DNA of 12,309 nucleotides from an uncultured Traorella sp. (GTDB lineage Bacteria; Bacillota_I; Bacilli_A; Erysipelotrichales; Erysipelotrichaceae), in assembly GCA_945919165.1 (NCBI GenBank), contig CAMEIZ010000042.1:1-12309 (forward strand). Direction: 5' to 3'. A model generated the notes under the pieces. That model worked only from the letters and a program-made list of their open reading frames with translations. It was not told where the DNA came from and searched no databases. This document shows, piece by piece, positions 6,101-12,309 of the stretch; position 1 is the stretch's first letter; every line of letters starts with the position of its first letter. A program made the translations under genes and the position numbers.

Positions 6101-7331
6101 CCGTGAAACAAAGCTGGGACCTGAAGAAATTACTCGCGATATTCCAAATGTTGGTGAAAATGCATGCCGTAATTTGGATTCAAGAGGTATTATCATGGTT
6201 GGAGCTGAGGTTCAGGAAGGAGATATCTTAGTAGGAAAGGTTACTCCTAAAGGACAAAGTGAGATTTCTCCAGAAGAAAAACTTCTGTTAGCGATCTTTG
6301 GTGAAAAGTCTCGTGAAGTACGTGATAATTCATTAAAAGTTCCTCATGGCGGTGCGGGTATCGTTCATTCAGTGCGAGTATTTAAGCGCAAAGATGGACA
6401 TGAACTGCCTCCTGGAGTAAGTGAAACAATTAAAGTATATATTGTTCAGAAACGTAAGATTTCTGAAGGTGACAAAATGGCAGGGCGTCACGGAAACAAA
6501 GGGGTTATTTCAAAAATCCTTCCAGTGGAAGATATGCCATATATGCCAGATGGAACACCAGTGGATATCATGTTGAACCCATTTGGTGTGCCTAGCCGTA
6601 TGAACATCGGACAGGTGTTGGAAATTCATTTAGGTTTTGCCGCTAAAAAACTGGGAGTTAAGATTGCTACTCCGGTATTTGACGGTATCAATAACGATGA
6701 ACTTGCCAGTGTTATGGCTGAAGCCAACATGACCAAAGATGGTAAAACGATTTTGTATGATGGACGTACAGGCGATGCTTTCGATGAACGTATTTCAGTA
6801 GGTGTCATGTACATGATCAAACTGGCGCACATGGTTGATGATAAATTGCATGCCCGTGCAACCGGACCTTATTCTTTAGTAACTCAGCAGCCATTAGGAG
6901 GTAAAGCTCAAAATGGTGGTCAGAGATTTGGAGAAATGGAAGTTTGGGCTCTTGAAGGATGGGGAGCTGCCCATACTCTTCAGGAAATCATTACAATTAA
7001 GTCAGATGATATCATAGGACGTACGAAAACATATGAAGCAATCATCAAAGGAAAAGATATTCCGGAACCAGGAATTCCTGAAGCATTTAGAGTTATGAAA
7101 AATGAACTTCAAGCACTGGCTTTGGATGTTACATTGCTTGATGATGAAGGAAATGAAGTTGATTTATCTAAGATCGATGGTGAAGATAACGGCGCTGAAA
7201 AAGTTCAACCGTTGCCAGTCATACCTGATGTAAGTGACGAAGCAGAAGATTTGAATGAAAGCGACGAAGAAGATCTGGATTCAATTAATGATTTAGAAAC
7301 ACCTCTGTTTACAGATGGTGATGAAGAATAG
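3180..7331 (+). CDS. rpoB: DNA-directed RNA polymerase subunit beta
   Basis: RpoB is the second-largest subunit of RNA polymerase and with beta' forms the catalytic cleft. Diagnostic segments are RRNYSKVSGSLDLPNLVEIQ near the N terminus, GTFIINGAERVIVSQIVRSPG, rifampicin cluster I (SSQLSQFMDQ through KRRISALGPGG, about 653-680), ICPIETPEGPNIGL, and GDKMAGRHGNKGV near 1097. The C-terminal clamp segment holds EMEVWALEGWGAAHTLQE. ATG 3180 is preferred: AAAGGA (3165-3170) is 9 bases upstream and MEEKKTYKIV fits a beta N terminus. An in-frame ATG at 3159 would add 7 residues. At 1383 aa it is about 190 longer than B. subtilis beta, through extra sequence near 218-262 and 387-520 and an acidic tail. 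Residue 668, equivalent to E. coli His526, is Asn. The TAG stop overlaps the rpoC ribosome binding site. Confidence 0.98.
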   Translation: MEEKKTYKIVPSGKKAQRRNYSKVSGSLDLPNLVEIQTDSFEWFLKTGIEEVFKEIYPISNFGGNIKLNYKGYEFEKPKYTAEESQYRECNYCAPLKATMELEITDNNTGEVLSKQEDVFLGDFPMMTETGTFIINGAERVIVSQIVRSPGAYFDSGFEEKTGKETYSCELIPSRGTWLEFFTESKKSSGGRQLTVSIDRKRKIMSTVLFKAIGMALDMDRSDDPMDTKQMMTFLNALGRDTSFELPEMDENREYLAIYQLLYGAFFGKYEDIENTLVNDKVKTTQEALLSIYENQRPDENPILDGSINLMNAKFFDRRRYDLTKAGRYKLGKKLNAINRIEHHMLAHDVIGADGKVFMKKGTLINRDEREILKPELKKGIYIKAYPFNPLFVHEDIVTVETSCKSGLLGRILAGDVECSEETFYEGDVITEQVLEVLVKEFDQVKIYAGVVAQPVKLTKENMKAVLNYGQRLYELASVTDMKGNTVLAQDGGRYCEGFMPKVKASALSSDLYEELVNRVHEGEELRVWLVGAAIQEVMILDNNGHELKIAGNDPFANKHTITISDMYAFYAYMLNVMEGVGETDDIDMLGNRRIRSVGELIQNQFRIGLARMERVVKERMSIAEIETLTPKKLTNIRPLTAAIKEFFSSSQLSQFMDQQNPLAELTNKRRISALGPGGLNRDRAGFEVRDVHSSHYGRICPIETPEGPNIGLINYLTSYGKINEYGFIQTPYRKVLKDGTVLEDAVYLSADEEQDYIIAQANEVIDNKLVNEKVVARYRGETILANRDRVELADVSPKQIISIAAACIPFLENDDASRALMGANMQRQAVPLLRPHAPIIGTGMEYRVAKDSGSCIVCKEDGVVEYVDASRLVVAQDNGEKREYKIRKFNPSNAGTSINQVPIVNKGERVEKGDILVDGPSMENGELALGQNVTIAYMTWNGYNYEDAIIMSERLVRDDVYTSIHIEEYEIDCRETKLGPEEITRDIPNVGENACRNLDSRGIIMVGAEVQEGDILVGKVTPKGQSEISPEEKLLLAIFGEKSREVRDNSLKVPHGGAGIVHSVRVFKRKDGHELPPGVSETIKVYIVQKRKISEGDKMAGRHGNKGVISKILPVEDMPYMPDGTPVDIMLNPFGVPSRMNIGQVLEIHLGFAAKKLGVKIATPVFDGINNDELASVMAEANMTKDGKTILYDGRTGDAFDERISVGVMYMIKLAHMVDDKLHARATGPYSLVTQQPLGGKAQNGGQRFGEMEVWALEGWGAAHTLQEIITIKSDDIIGRTKTYEAIIKGKDIPEPGIPEAFRVMKNELQALALDVTLLDDEGNEVDLSKIDGEDNGAEKVQPLPVIPDVSDEAEDLNESDEEDLDSINDLETPLFTDGDEE

Positions 7332-7342
7332 GAGGATGAAAG

Positions 7343-10300
7343 ATGAGCGTTAATAACATTAGTTCAATAAAAGTTCAATTGGCTTCTCCTCAACGTATTC
7401 TTGAATGGTCTCATGGCGAAGTAAAAAAACCAGAGACAATCAATTATCGTTCTCAGAAACCTGAAAGAGACGGATTATTCTGCGAAAGAATTTTCGGGCC
7501 TAGCAAGGACTGGGAATGCTACTGTGGAAAGTACAAAAAAGTAAGATATAAAGGTGTTGTTTGTGATCGCTGCGGAGTCGAAATCACTAAGTCAAGTGTT
7601 CGTCGTGAAAGAATGGGGCATATCGAACTGGCCGCACCGGTAGCTCACATTTGGTATTTAAGAGGTATTCCATCAAGAATGGCTCTGCTTCTTGATATTA
7701 CGCCAAAACAGCTGGAAGAAGTTGTTTACTTCGTATCTTGGATCGTTACAGATCCTCGTGATACAAAACTGGCTTACAAACAAATTCTCTCAGAAAGAGA
7801 ATATCGTGAAAATGTTGCCATATATGGTCCGGGTTCTTTCAGTGCCCAGACAGGAGCAGAAGCGATTCAGACATTATTAAAAGAAGTAGATCTTGAAAAA
7901 GAATATCAGACTATTAAAGCAGAGCTTGAGAATTCTCAAGGTGAAAAACGCAAAAAACTGATTAAGCGATTGGATACTGTAGAAGCATTCAGAAATTCGT
8001 CGAATAAACCGGAATGGATGGTTCTGACTGTATTACCGGTTATTCCGCCTGATTTAAGACCAATGCTGCAGTTGGATGGCGGTCGTTTCGCTACCAGTGA
8101 TCTTAACGATTTGTATCGTCGAGTAATTACTCGTAACAATCGTTTGAAAAAACTGTTGGATTTAGGCACACCAGCCATTATCGTTCAAAATGAAAAACGT
8201 ATGCTGCAGGAAGCAGTAGATGCTTTAATTGATAATGGACGTCGTTCAAAGCCTATCAGTGGAGCTGGTGGACGTGCGCTGAAATCACTGTCACATTCTC
8301 TAAAAGGAAAACAAGGTCGTTTCCGTCAGAATCTGTTGGGAAAACGTGTTGACTTCTCAGGACGTTCAGTTATTGCGGTCGGACCGGACTTAAAGATGTA
8401 TCAGTGCGGTATTCCGCGTGAAATGGCTTTACAGCTGTTTAAACCATTTGTTATTAATGAAATTGTAAATCAGGAAATTGCCAGCAATCCAAAAACGGCA
8501 GAAAAACTGATTGATCGTTTAGATCCTCGAGTATGGGATATTGTTGAAGAAGTAATAGAAGGATATCCTGTGTTATTAAACCGTGCGCCTACATTGCACC
8601 GTTTAGGAATTCAGGCATTTAAACCAAAACTAGTTGAAGGACGTGCGATTCGTTTACATCCACTGGTAACTACAGCATTTAATGCTGACTTTGATGGTGA
8701 CCAGATGGCTGTTCATCTCCCGTTAAGTGAAGAAGCCAGAGCTGAAGCACTTGTCTTAATGCTGGGATCAAATAACATTCTTTCACCAAAGGATGGAAAA
8801 CCAATTGTTACACCATCTCAGGACATGGTATTAGGTAACTATTATCTGACAATGGAAGAAACAGCAGATGATATGAGAGAAGAAGCAAAACGTTTCCGCG
8901 ATGTGAACTGTGAAGAACAGGCATTAATGTGGGAAAGATTTGCTGATAATGAAGGACATGTTTTTAAAGATGTAAATGAAGTATTAATGGCTTATGATCA
9001 GAAAACTGTACATCTGCATTCCAGAATTGCTGTTTTGGCGGGTTCTTTGCATAAAACAGCTTTCACACCAGAACAGAATAAGATGTATTTAATGACAACG
9101 GTTGGAAAAATCATTTTCAACGAAATGTTTCCTAACGACTTCCCTTATCTGAATGAGGTCAGTGACGCAAACTTTAAGGCAACTCCGGATAAATTCTTTA
9201 TTCGCCCAGGTGAAAATGTTAAAGAAATTATTGCATCTCAGCCAATTATCAGTGAGGTTAAAAAGAAACAGTTAGGATTGATCATTGCTCAGGTATTTGC
9301 CAGATATTCTACTCAAAAGACAAGTGAGATTCTTGATGCCATTAAAGATATGGGATTCAAGTATTCAACTGTTGCAGGTATAACGGTTGCTTTAGACGAT
9401 ATTAAAGTCGTTGAAAATAAGGATGAAAAAATCGAAGAAGGCAAACGTAAAGCTGAAGTATTGATGAATCTGCGCAATAAAGGTAAGCTGACAATGCAGG
9501 AATGGGAAACCCATTTGAATAAATTGTGGGATGGTATCAAGAATGAAATCGGTGATGAACTGATGGCAAATCTAGACCATAAGAACTCAATTAACATGAT
9601 GGCTGACTCAGGAGCGCGTGGTAATAAATCAAACTTTACTCAGTTGGCAGGTATGCGTGGGCTGATGGCTCGTCCATCTCAGTCTAAATCTGCCAAGGGT
9701 TATCAGCCTTCAATTATTGAAGTACCTATTTATTCTTGTTTCCGTGAAGGACTAAATGTATCTGAGTTCTTTACCTCTACACATGGTGTACGTAAAGGTA
9801 TGACCGATACAGCTTTGAAAACAGCTGAATCTGGATATTTAACAAGACGTCTTGTCGATGTAGCTCAGGACATCGTTGTTCGTGAAGAAGATTGTGGAAC
9901 AGACAACGGTTTCATGGTTGAAACAATCATGGACAGAAAAACCAATACCGAAATTATTAAGCTATATGATCGCTTAGTTGGACGTTATTCAAAAGAAACA
10001 GTCGTTGATCCAAAAACAGGTGAAGTGATTGTTGATGCTGATGAATACATGGATGAAACGATTGCGAAAAAGATTGTTGATGCCGGTATTACCAAAGTAC
10101 TTATTCGCAGTGCCTTTACATGTAAATCTATTTATGGTGTATGTAAGAAATGCTACGGACGTAATATGGCTACCGGAAAAATCGTTGAAGTCGGTGAATC
10201 AATTGGTATCATGGCAGCTCAGTCAATTGGAGAACCAGGTACTCAGCTGACAATGCGTACATTCCATACAGGTGGTGTTGCTTCTGCAGGTGGCGGAGAT

Positions 10301-11185
10301 ATTACACAGGGTCTTCCTCGTGTTGAAGAATTATTTGAAGCACGTAATCCAAAAGGTGCAGCAGTATTAGCTAAGATTTCAGGAGAAATCACTTCGATTA
10401 CACAAGCTTCTAACTCAGGATATGAGGTTGTCATTACGAATGAAAATGAAAGTCAGGTTCATAAACTTGGACCTACTCAAGCTCTTCGTTCATGGCTAAA
10501 AGAAGGAAGCAGAATTGAAGCCGGTGATAAGATCACTGAAGGGCCAATTTATCCTAAAGAACTTTTGGAAGTTGCAGGGGTATTGGATGTAGAGAAATAT
10601 ATCTTAAAAGAAGTCAAGAAGGTATATAATTCTCAGGGTATTGACATTTCAGATAAACATATCGAAGTTATGATTCGTCAGATGCTGCGCAAAGTCGTGG
10701 TTATTGATGGCGGCGACACAACTTTGAATGCCGGTATTCAGATTTCGTTAATCGAAATTACGAAGATCAATCGCCGTGCATTGATTTCGGGATTGAGACC
10801 GGCACAGTTTAAACCAGTTCTTTTGGGTATTTCAAAAGCTTCTGTAGAAACAGATTCTTTCCTATCAGCTGCTTCATTCCAGGAAACAACTAAGGTATTA
10901 ACAGAAGCTGCTGTTAAGGGTAAGGTTGACCATTTGATTGGTTTAAAAGAAAACGTGATTATCGGTAAACTGATTCCTGCCGGAACAGGTTATAGCGATG
11001 AACGTGAAACTTCTAAAGAAATCATTAAGCTGGCAGAAGAATTGAAGGCAAAAAGAAATGCTCGCAATTCCCATGAAGAAGAAAGTGAAATGATGAATTA
11101 TGTCACAAATGAGCCTGTAGATGATGATGTTATACAAGACATGATTGATGATGAAGGCTTAAGTGTTGAAGAAGTGAATGAATAA
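7343..11185 (+). CDS. rpoC: DNA-directed RNA polymerase subunit beta'
   Basis: RpoC carries the catalytic magnesium site of RNA polymerase. Visible elements in order: N-terminal zinc site C59/C61/C74/C77, LDGGRFATSDLNDLYRRVI, the switch and lid region ending LLGKRVDFSGRSVI, and active-site NADFDGD with D449, D451 and D453. Next come SDSGARGN-type ADSGARGNKSNFTQL, the second zinc site C851/C927/C934/C937, and the trigger loop around 955-985 (AAQSIGEPGTQLTMRTFHTGG). The end has LKENVIIGKLIPAGTG and an acidic tail. At 1280 aa it is about 80 longer than the B. subtilis protein. Extra residues lie near 506-540 and in the F-loop (779-790). AGGAGG (7330-7335) overlaps the rpoB stop, 7 bases before ATG, so the two subunits are likely translationally coupled. 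A strong terminator follows directly. Confidence 0.98.
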   Translation: MSVNNISSIKVQLASPQRILEWSHGEVKKPETINYRSQKPERDGLFCERIFGPSKDWECYCGKYKKVRYKGVVCDRCGVEITKSSVRRERMGHIELAAPVAHIWYLRGIPSRMALLLDITPKQLEEVVYFVSWIVTDPRDTKLAYKQILSEREYRENVAIYGPGSFSAQTGAEAIQTLLKEVDLEKEYQTIKAELENSQGEKRKKLIKRLDTVEAFRNSSNKPEWMVLTVLPVIPPDLRPMLQLDGGRFATSDLNDLYRRVITRNNRLKKLLDLGTPAIIVQNEKRMLQEAVDALIDNGRRSKPISGAGGRALKSLSHSLKGKQGRFRQNLLGKRVDFSGRSVIAVGPDLKMYQCGIPREMALQLFKPFVINEIVNQEIASNPKTAEKLIDRLDPRVWDIVEEVIEGYPVLLNRAPTLHRLGIQAFKPKLVEGRAIRLHPLVTTAFNADFDGDQMAVHLPLSEEARAEALVLMLGSNNILSPKDGKPIVTPSQDMVLGNYYLTMEETADDMREEAKRFRDVNCEEQALMWERFADNEGHVFKDVNEVLMAYDQKTVHLHSRIAVLAGSLHKTAFTPEQNKMYLMTTVGKIIFNEMFPNDFPYLNEVSDANFKATPDKFFIRPGENVKEIIASQPIISEVKKKQLGLIIAQVFARYSTQKTSEILDAIKDMGFKYSTVAGITVALDDIKVVENKDEKIEEGKRKAEVLMNLRNKGKLTMQEWETHLNKLWDGIKNEIGDELMANLDHKNSINMMADSGARGNKSNFTQLAGMRGLMARPSQSKSAKGYQPSIIEVPIYSCFREGLNVSEFFTSTHGVRKGMTDTALKTAESGYLTRRLVDVAQDIVVREEDCGTDNGFMVETIMDRKTNTEIIKLYDRLVGRYSKETVVDPKTGEVIVDADEYMDETIAKKIVDAGITKVLIRSAFTCKSIYGVCKKCYGRNMATGKIVEVGESIGIMAAQSIGEPGTQLTMRTFHTGGVASAGGGDITQGLPRVEELFEARNPKGAAVLAKISGEITSITQASNSGYEVVITNENESQVHKLGPTQALRSWLKEGSRIEAGDKITEGPIYPKELLEVAGVLDVEKYILKEVKKVYNSQGIDISDKHIEVMIRQMLRKVVVIDGGDTTLNAGIQISLIEITKINRRALISGLRPAQFKPVLLGISKASVETDSFLSAASFQETTKVLTEAAVKGKVDHLIGLKENVIIGKLIPAGTGYSDERETSKEIIKLAEELKAKRNARNSHEEESEMMNYVTNEPVDDDVIQDMIDDEGLSVEEVNE

Positions 11186-11210
11186 GCGGAAGTAATTCCG
11201 CTTTTTTATT
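11184..11210 (+). terminator. Strong intrinsic terminator of rpoB-rpoC
   Basis: AAGCGGAA (11184-11191) pairs perfectly with TTCCGCTT (11196-11203) around GTAA, followed by TTTTTATT. It starts in the rpoC stop codon. The stem and U tract are of good quality, so rpoC is the last gene of the operon. Confidence 0.92.
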
Positions 11211-11254
11211 TATAAATGATAGATATCGTAAAAAAATTACTGTTGAAAGAAAAA

Positions 11255-11279
11255 TATTTTAACATTTTGTGTTAAAATA
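11255..11279 (+). promoter_or_regulatory. Extended -10 promoter overlapped by a 10-bp palindrome
   Basis: TATTTTAACA (11255-11264) and TGTTAAAATA (11270-11279) form perfect inverted arms with a 5-bp spacer. The right arm contains the extended -10 sequence TGTTAAAAT (11270-11278: TG, one base, TAAAAT). No good -35 lies 16-18 bp upstream; TTGAAA at 11243-11248 is too far. The layout suggests an operator for a repressor, covering the promoter of the kinase gene. A leader RNA hairpin is unlikely because transcription should start downstream, near 11285. Confidence 0.6.
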
Positions 11280-11301
11280 AAGCTATAAGAGGGGATATAT
11301 T

Positions 11302-12195
11302 ATGAAGAAAACTCTATTTATCGGATCAACGGTTTTGGATATTATTGTTAACACAGATCATCTTCCTGAAAATAAAGAAGATATCAACACAAGGGGTATA
11401 GATTTATCTATAGGCGGCTGTGCTTACAATGCCTGCAGTATTGTTGAATATTTCAATTTACCAGTTGTGTCTTGTTCTCCAATAGGAACAGGTCATTTCG
11501 CAAGCATTTTAGAAAATCTTTTGAAAAAGAAGAATAAAGAACCATGGATTCGTATTAAAGATGAAGACAATGGTTGCTGCATTTGTTTAGTAGATAAAGA
11601 TGGGGAGAGAACTTTTTTATGTCAGCATGGCGCTGAATATCGTTTTGAAAGGGAATGGCTTAAGGATATTGATTTAAATGATCTGGATTACATATATGTA
11701 TGTGGTTTAGAACTTGAAGATGAAAACGGAGAAGAAATACTCAAGTATTTGGAAGAATCTAATGTTAAGATATTTTTTGCACCGGGTTCCAGAATGAAAA
11801 ACATTCAAAGTGATCGTATGAAAAGAATGCTTGCTTTACACCCTGTTCTTCATTTAAATGAAGATGAAGCATGTGGATTTACAGGTAATGAGACGATCAG
11901 TTATGCTGCTAAACAACTGTATGATATGACAAAAGAATTAGTTATTGTGACATGCGGAGAAAGAGGAGCTTACTATGTAGATAAGTATCAGGCTAAATTA
12001 ATACCGGGCATTAGAACAGTAGTTGCGGATACAATAGGTGCAGGTGATGCTCATGCTGGTGCTTGTATAGCGGGTTTGAAAATAGGTCAAAATATTGATG
12101 AAATCTTGAATCAGGCAAATAAAATATCAGCTAAGGTGGTGAGTGTTCACGGTGCTTCATTGACAGAAAAAGAGTTTTTTGAAGCAGTTGAATAA
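11302..12195 (+). CDS. PfkB-family (ribokinase-like) carbohydrate kinase, substrate unknown
   Basis: PfkB-family enzymes transfer phosphate from ATP to sugars, sugar phosphates or nucleosides in the cytosol. The first signature GGCAYNA lies at residues 38-44 after the opening LFIGSTVLDIIV. The second, DTIGAGDAHAG, lies near 243-253, with D249 the expected catalytic base. The ATP-side LVIVTCGERGAYY precedes it. At 297 aa it is a complete, ordinary-length member. The His after GDA, where most members have Phe, suggests a less-studied subgroup; I cannot assign ribose, fructose, ketodeoxygluconate or pseudouridine. AGAGGGG lies just upstream of ATG 11302. The gene forms its own unit, between the rpoC terminator and its own terminator. 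ATA codons are more frequent than in its neighbours, which fits lower expression. No transporter or regulator gene adjoins it. Confidence 0.88.
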   Translation: MKKTLFIGSTVLDIIVNTDHLPENKEDINTRGIDLSIGGCAYNACSIVEYFNLPVVSCSPIGTGHFASILENLLKKKNKEPWIRIKDEDNGCCICLVDKDGERTFLCQHGAEYRFEREWLKDIDLNDLDYIYVCGLELEDENGEEILKYLEESNVKIFFAPGSRMKNIQSDRMKRMLALHPVLHLNEDEACGFTGNETISYAAKQLYDMTKELVIVTCGERGAYYVDKYQAKLIPGIRTVVADTIGAGDAHAGACIAGLKIGQNIDEILNQANKISAKVVSVHGASLTEKEFFEAVE

Positions 12196-12214
12196 AAATC
12201 AGCTGCTTTTATTT
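12182..12214 (+). terminator. Intrinsic terminator overlapping the end of the kinase gene
   Basis: AAGCAGTTGA (12182-12191), within the last codons, pairs with TCAGCTGCTT (12199-12208) with one G-T wobble and loop ATAAAAA, followed by TTATTT. The loop contains the stop codon. It closes a single-gene transcription unit. Confidence 0.8.
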
Positions 12215-12238
12215 GAAATCTTGTAAATGAAACCGCTT

Positions 12239-12309
12239 AAAAAAAGGTTAAAGAAAAAAAAGAAAAAAAAGATAAAAAAAACGTTGACATGAGAAAGATG
12301 GAGTGGTAT
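12239..12309 (+). promoter_or_regulatory. Strong promoter with A-tract upstream element, cut by the window edge
   Basis: A perfect -35 TTGACA (12284-12289) is followed after exactly 17 bp by TAT (12307-12309), the first half of a -10 box, where the window ends. TG at 12304-12305 gives an extended -10. Upstream lie A runs of 7, 8, 8 and 8 bases starting at 12239, 12254, 12263 and 12274, the last three spaced close to one helical turn, as in UP elements of rRNA promoters. A stable RNA operon or another highly expressed gene likely lies beyond. Confidence 0.75.

Noticed and set aside
7692..7880. Plus-strand out-of-frame open frame inside rpoC.
   Set aside because: The rpoC frame here is highly conserved; the alternate frame has no ribosome binding site or recognisable motif.
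11302..12195. Naming the kinase as ribokinase, fructokinase or pseudouridine kinase.
   Set aside because: Only general PfkB signatures are visible; no substrate-specific residues or gene context support a specific name.
1..12309. Search for CRISPR arrays, insertion sequences, att sites, toxin-antitoxin or phage-defence genes.
   Set aside because: No direct-repeat arrays, transposase motifs, terminal repeats or defence domains are visible; nearly all sequence is conserved core genes with short leaders.

Overview
The window is a core information-processing locus of an AT-rich, low-GC Gram-positive bacterium (Bacillota). It uses the standard genetic code: every recognised gene ends in TAA except rpoB, which ends in TAG, and Trp is TGG. 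The gene order rplK-rplA-[L10 leader]-rplJ-rplL-ybxB-rpoB-rpoC is the Bacillus-type order, with an RsmC-like methyltransferase between rplL and rpoB. Several protein features look Mollicutes-like: a shortened proline loop in L11, Asn at the RpoB rifampicin position equivalent to E. coli 526, and very long beta and beta' subunits. Together these suggest the Erysipelotrichia (or a close relative), a class usually placed near Mollicutes. That placement is inference; no database search was possible.

Layout. Positions 1-204 hold a probable terminator of an upstream gene, a weak promoter candidate, a small terminator-like hairpin and a structured rplK leader that may be the L1 feedback site. rplK and rplA follow, closely spaced. 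Just after rplA lies a strong promoter (TTGACA-N17-TAAAAT), then an L10 leader with an intrinsic attenuator, then rplJ and rplL. A small terminator-like hairpin follows rplL, and the methyltransferase gene carries a second strong hairpin in its first codons. Two overlapping TTGACA promoters and a 9-bp hairpin precede rpoB. The rpoC ribosome binding site overlaps the rpoB stop, and rpoC ends at a strong terminator.

After rpoC the usual continuation (an L7Ae-like gene, rpsL, rpsG, fusA, tuf) is absent. Instead there is a single-gene unit for a PfkB-family carbohydrate kinase of unknown substrate, with its own palindrome-overlapped promoter and a terminator. The last bases hold the start of a very strong promoter with phased A-tracts, cut by the window edge inside its -10 box. 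It probably drives a stable RNA or another highly expressed gene beyond the window.

How it works together: L11, L1, L10 and L7/L12 build the L1 stalk and the GTPase-associated centre of the 50S subunit, and beta and beta' are the large RNA polymerase subunits. Layered promoters and attenuators would let ribosomal protein output be set apart from polymerase output. I found no mobile element, CRISPR array, defence system or other novel multi-gene system. The interest lies in lineage-specific protein changes and in regulatory RNA and DNA structures.
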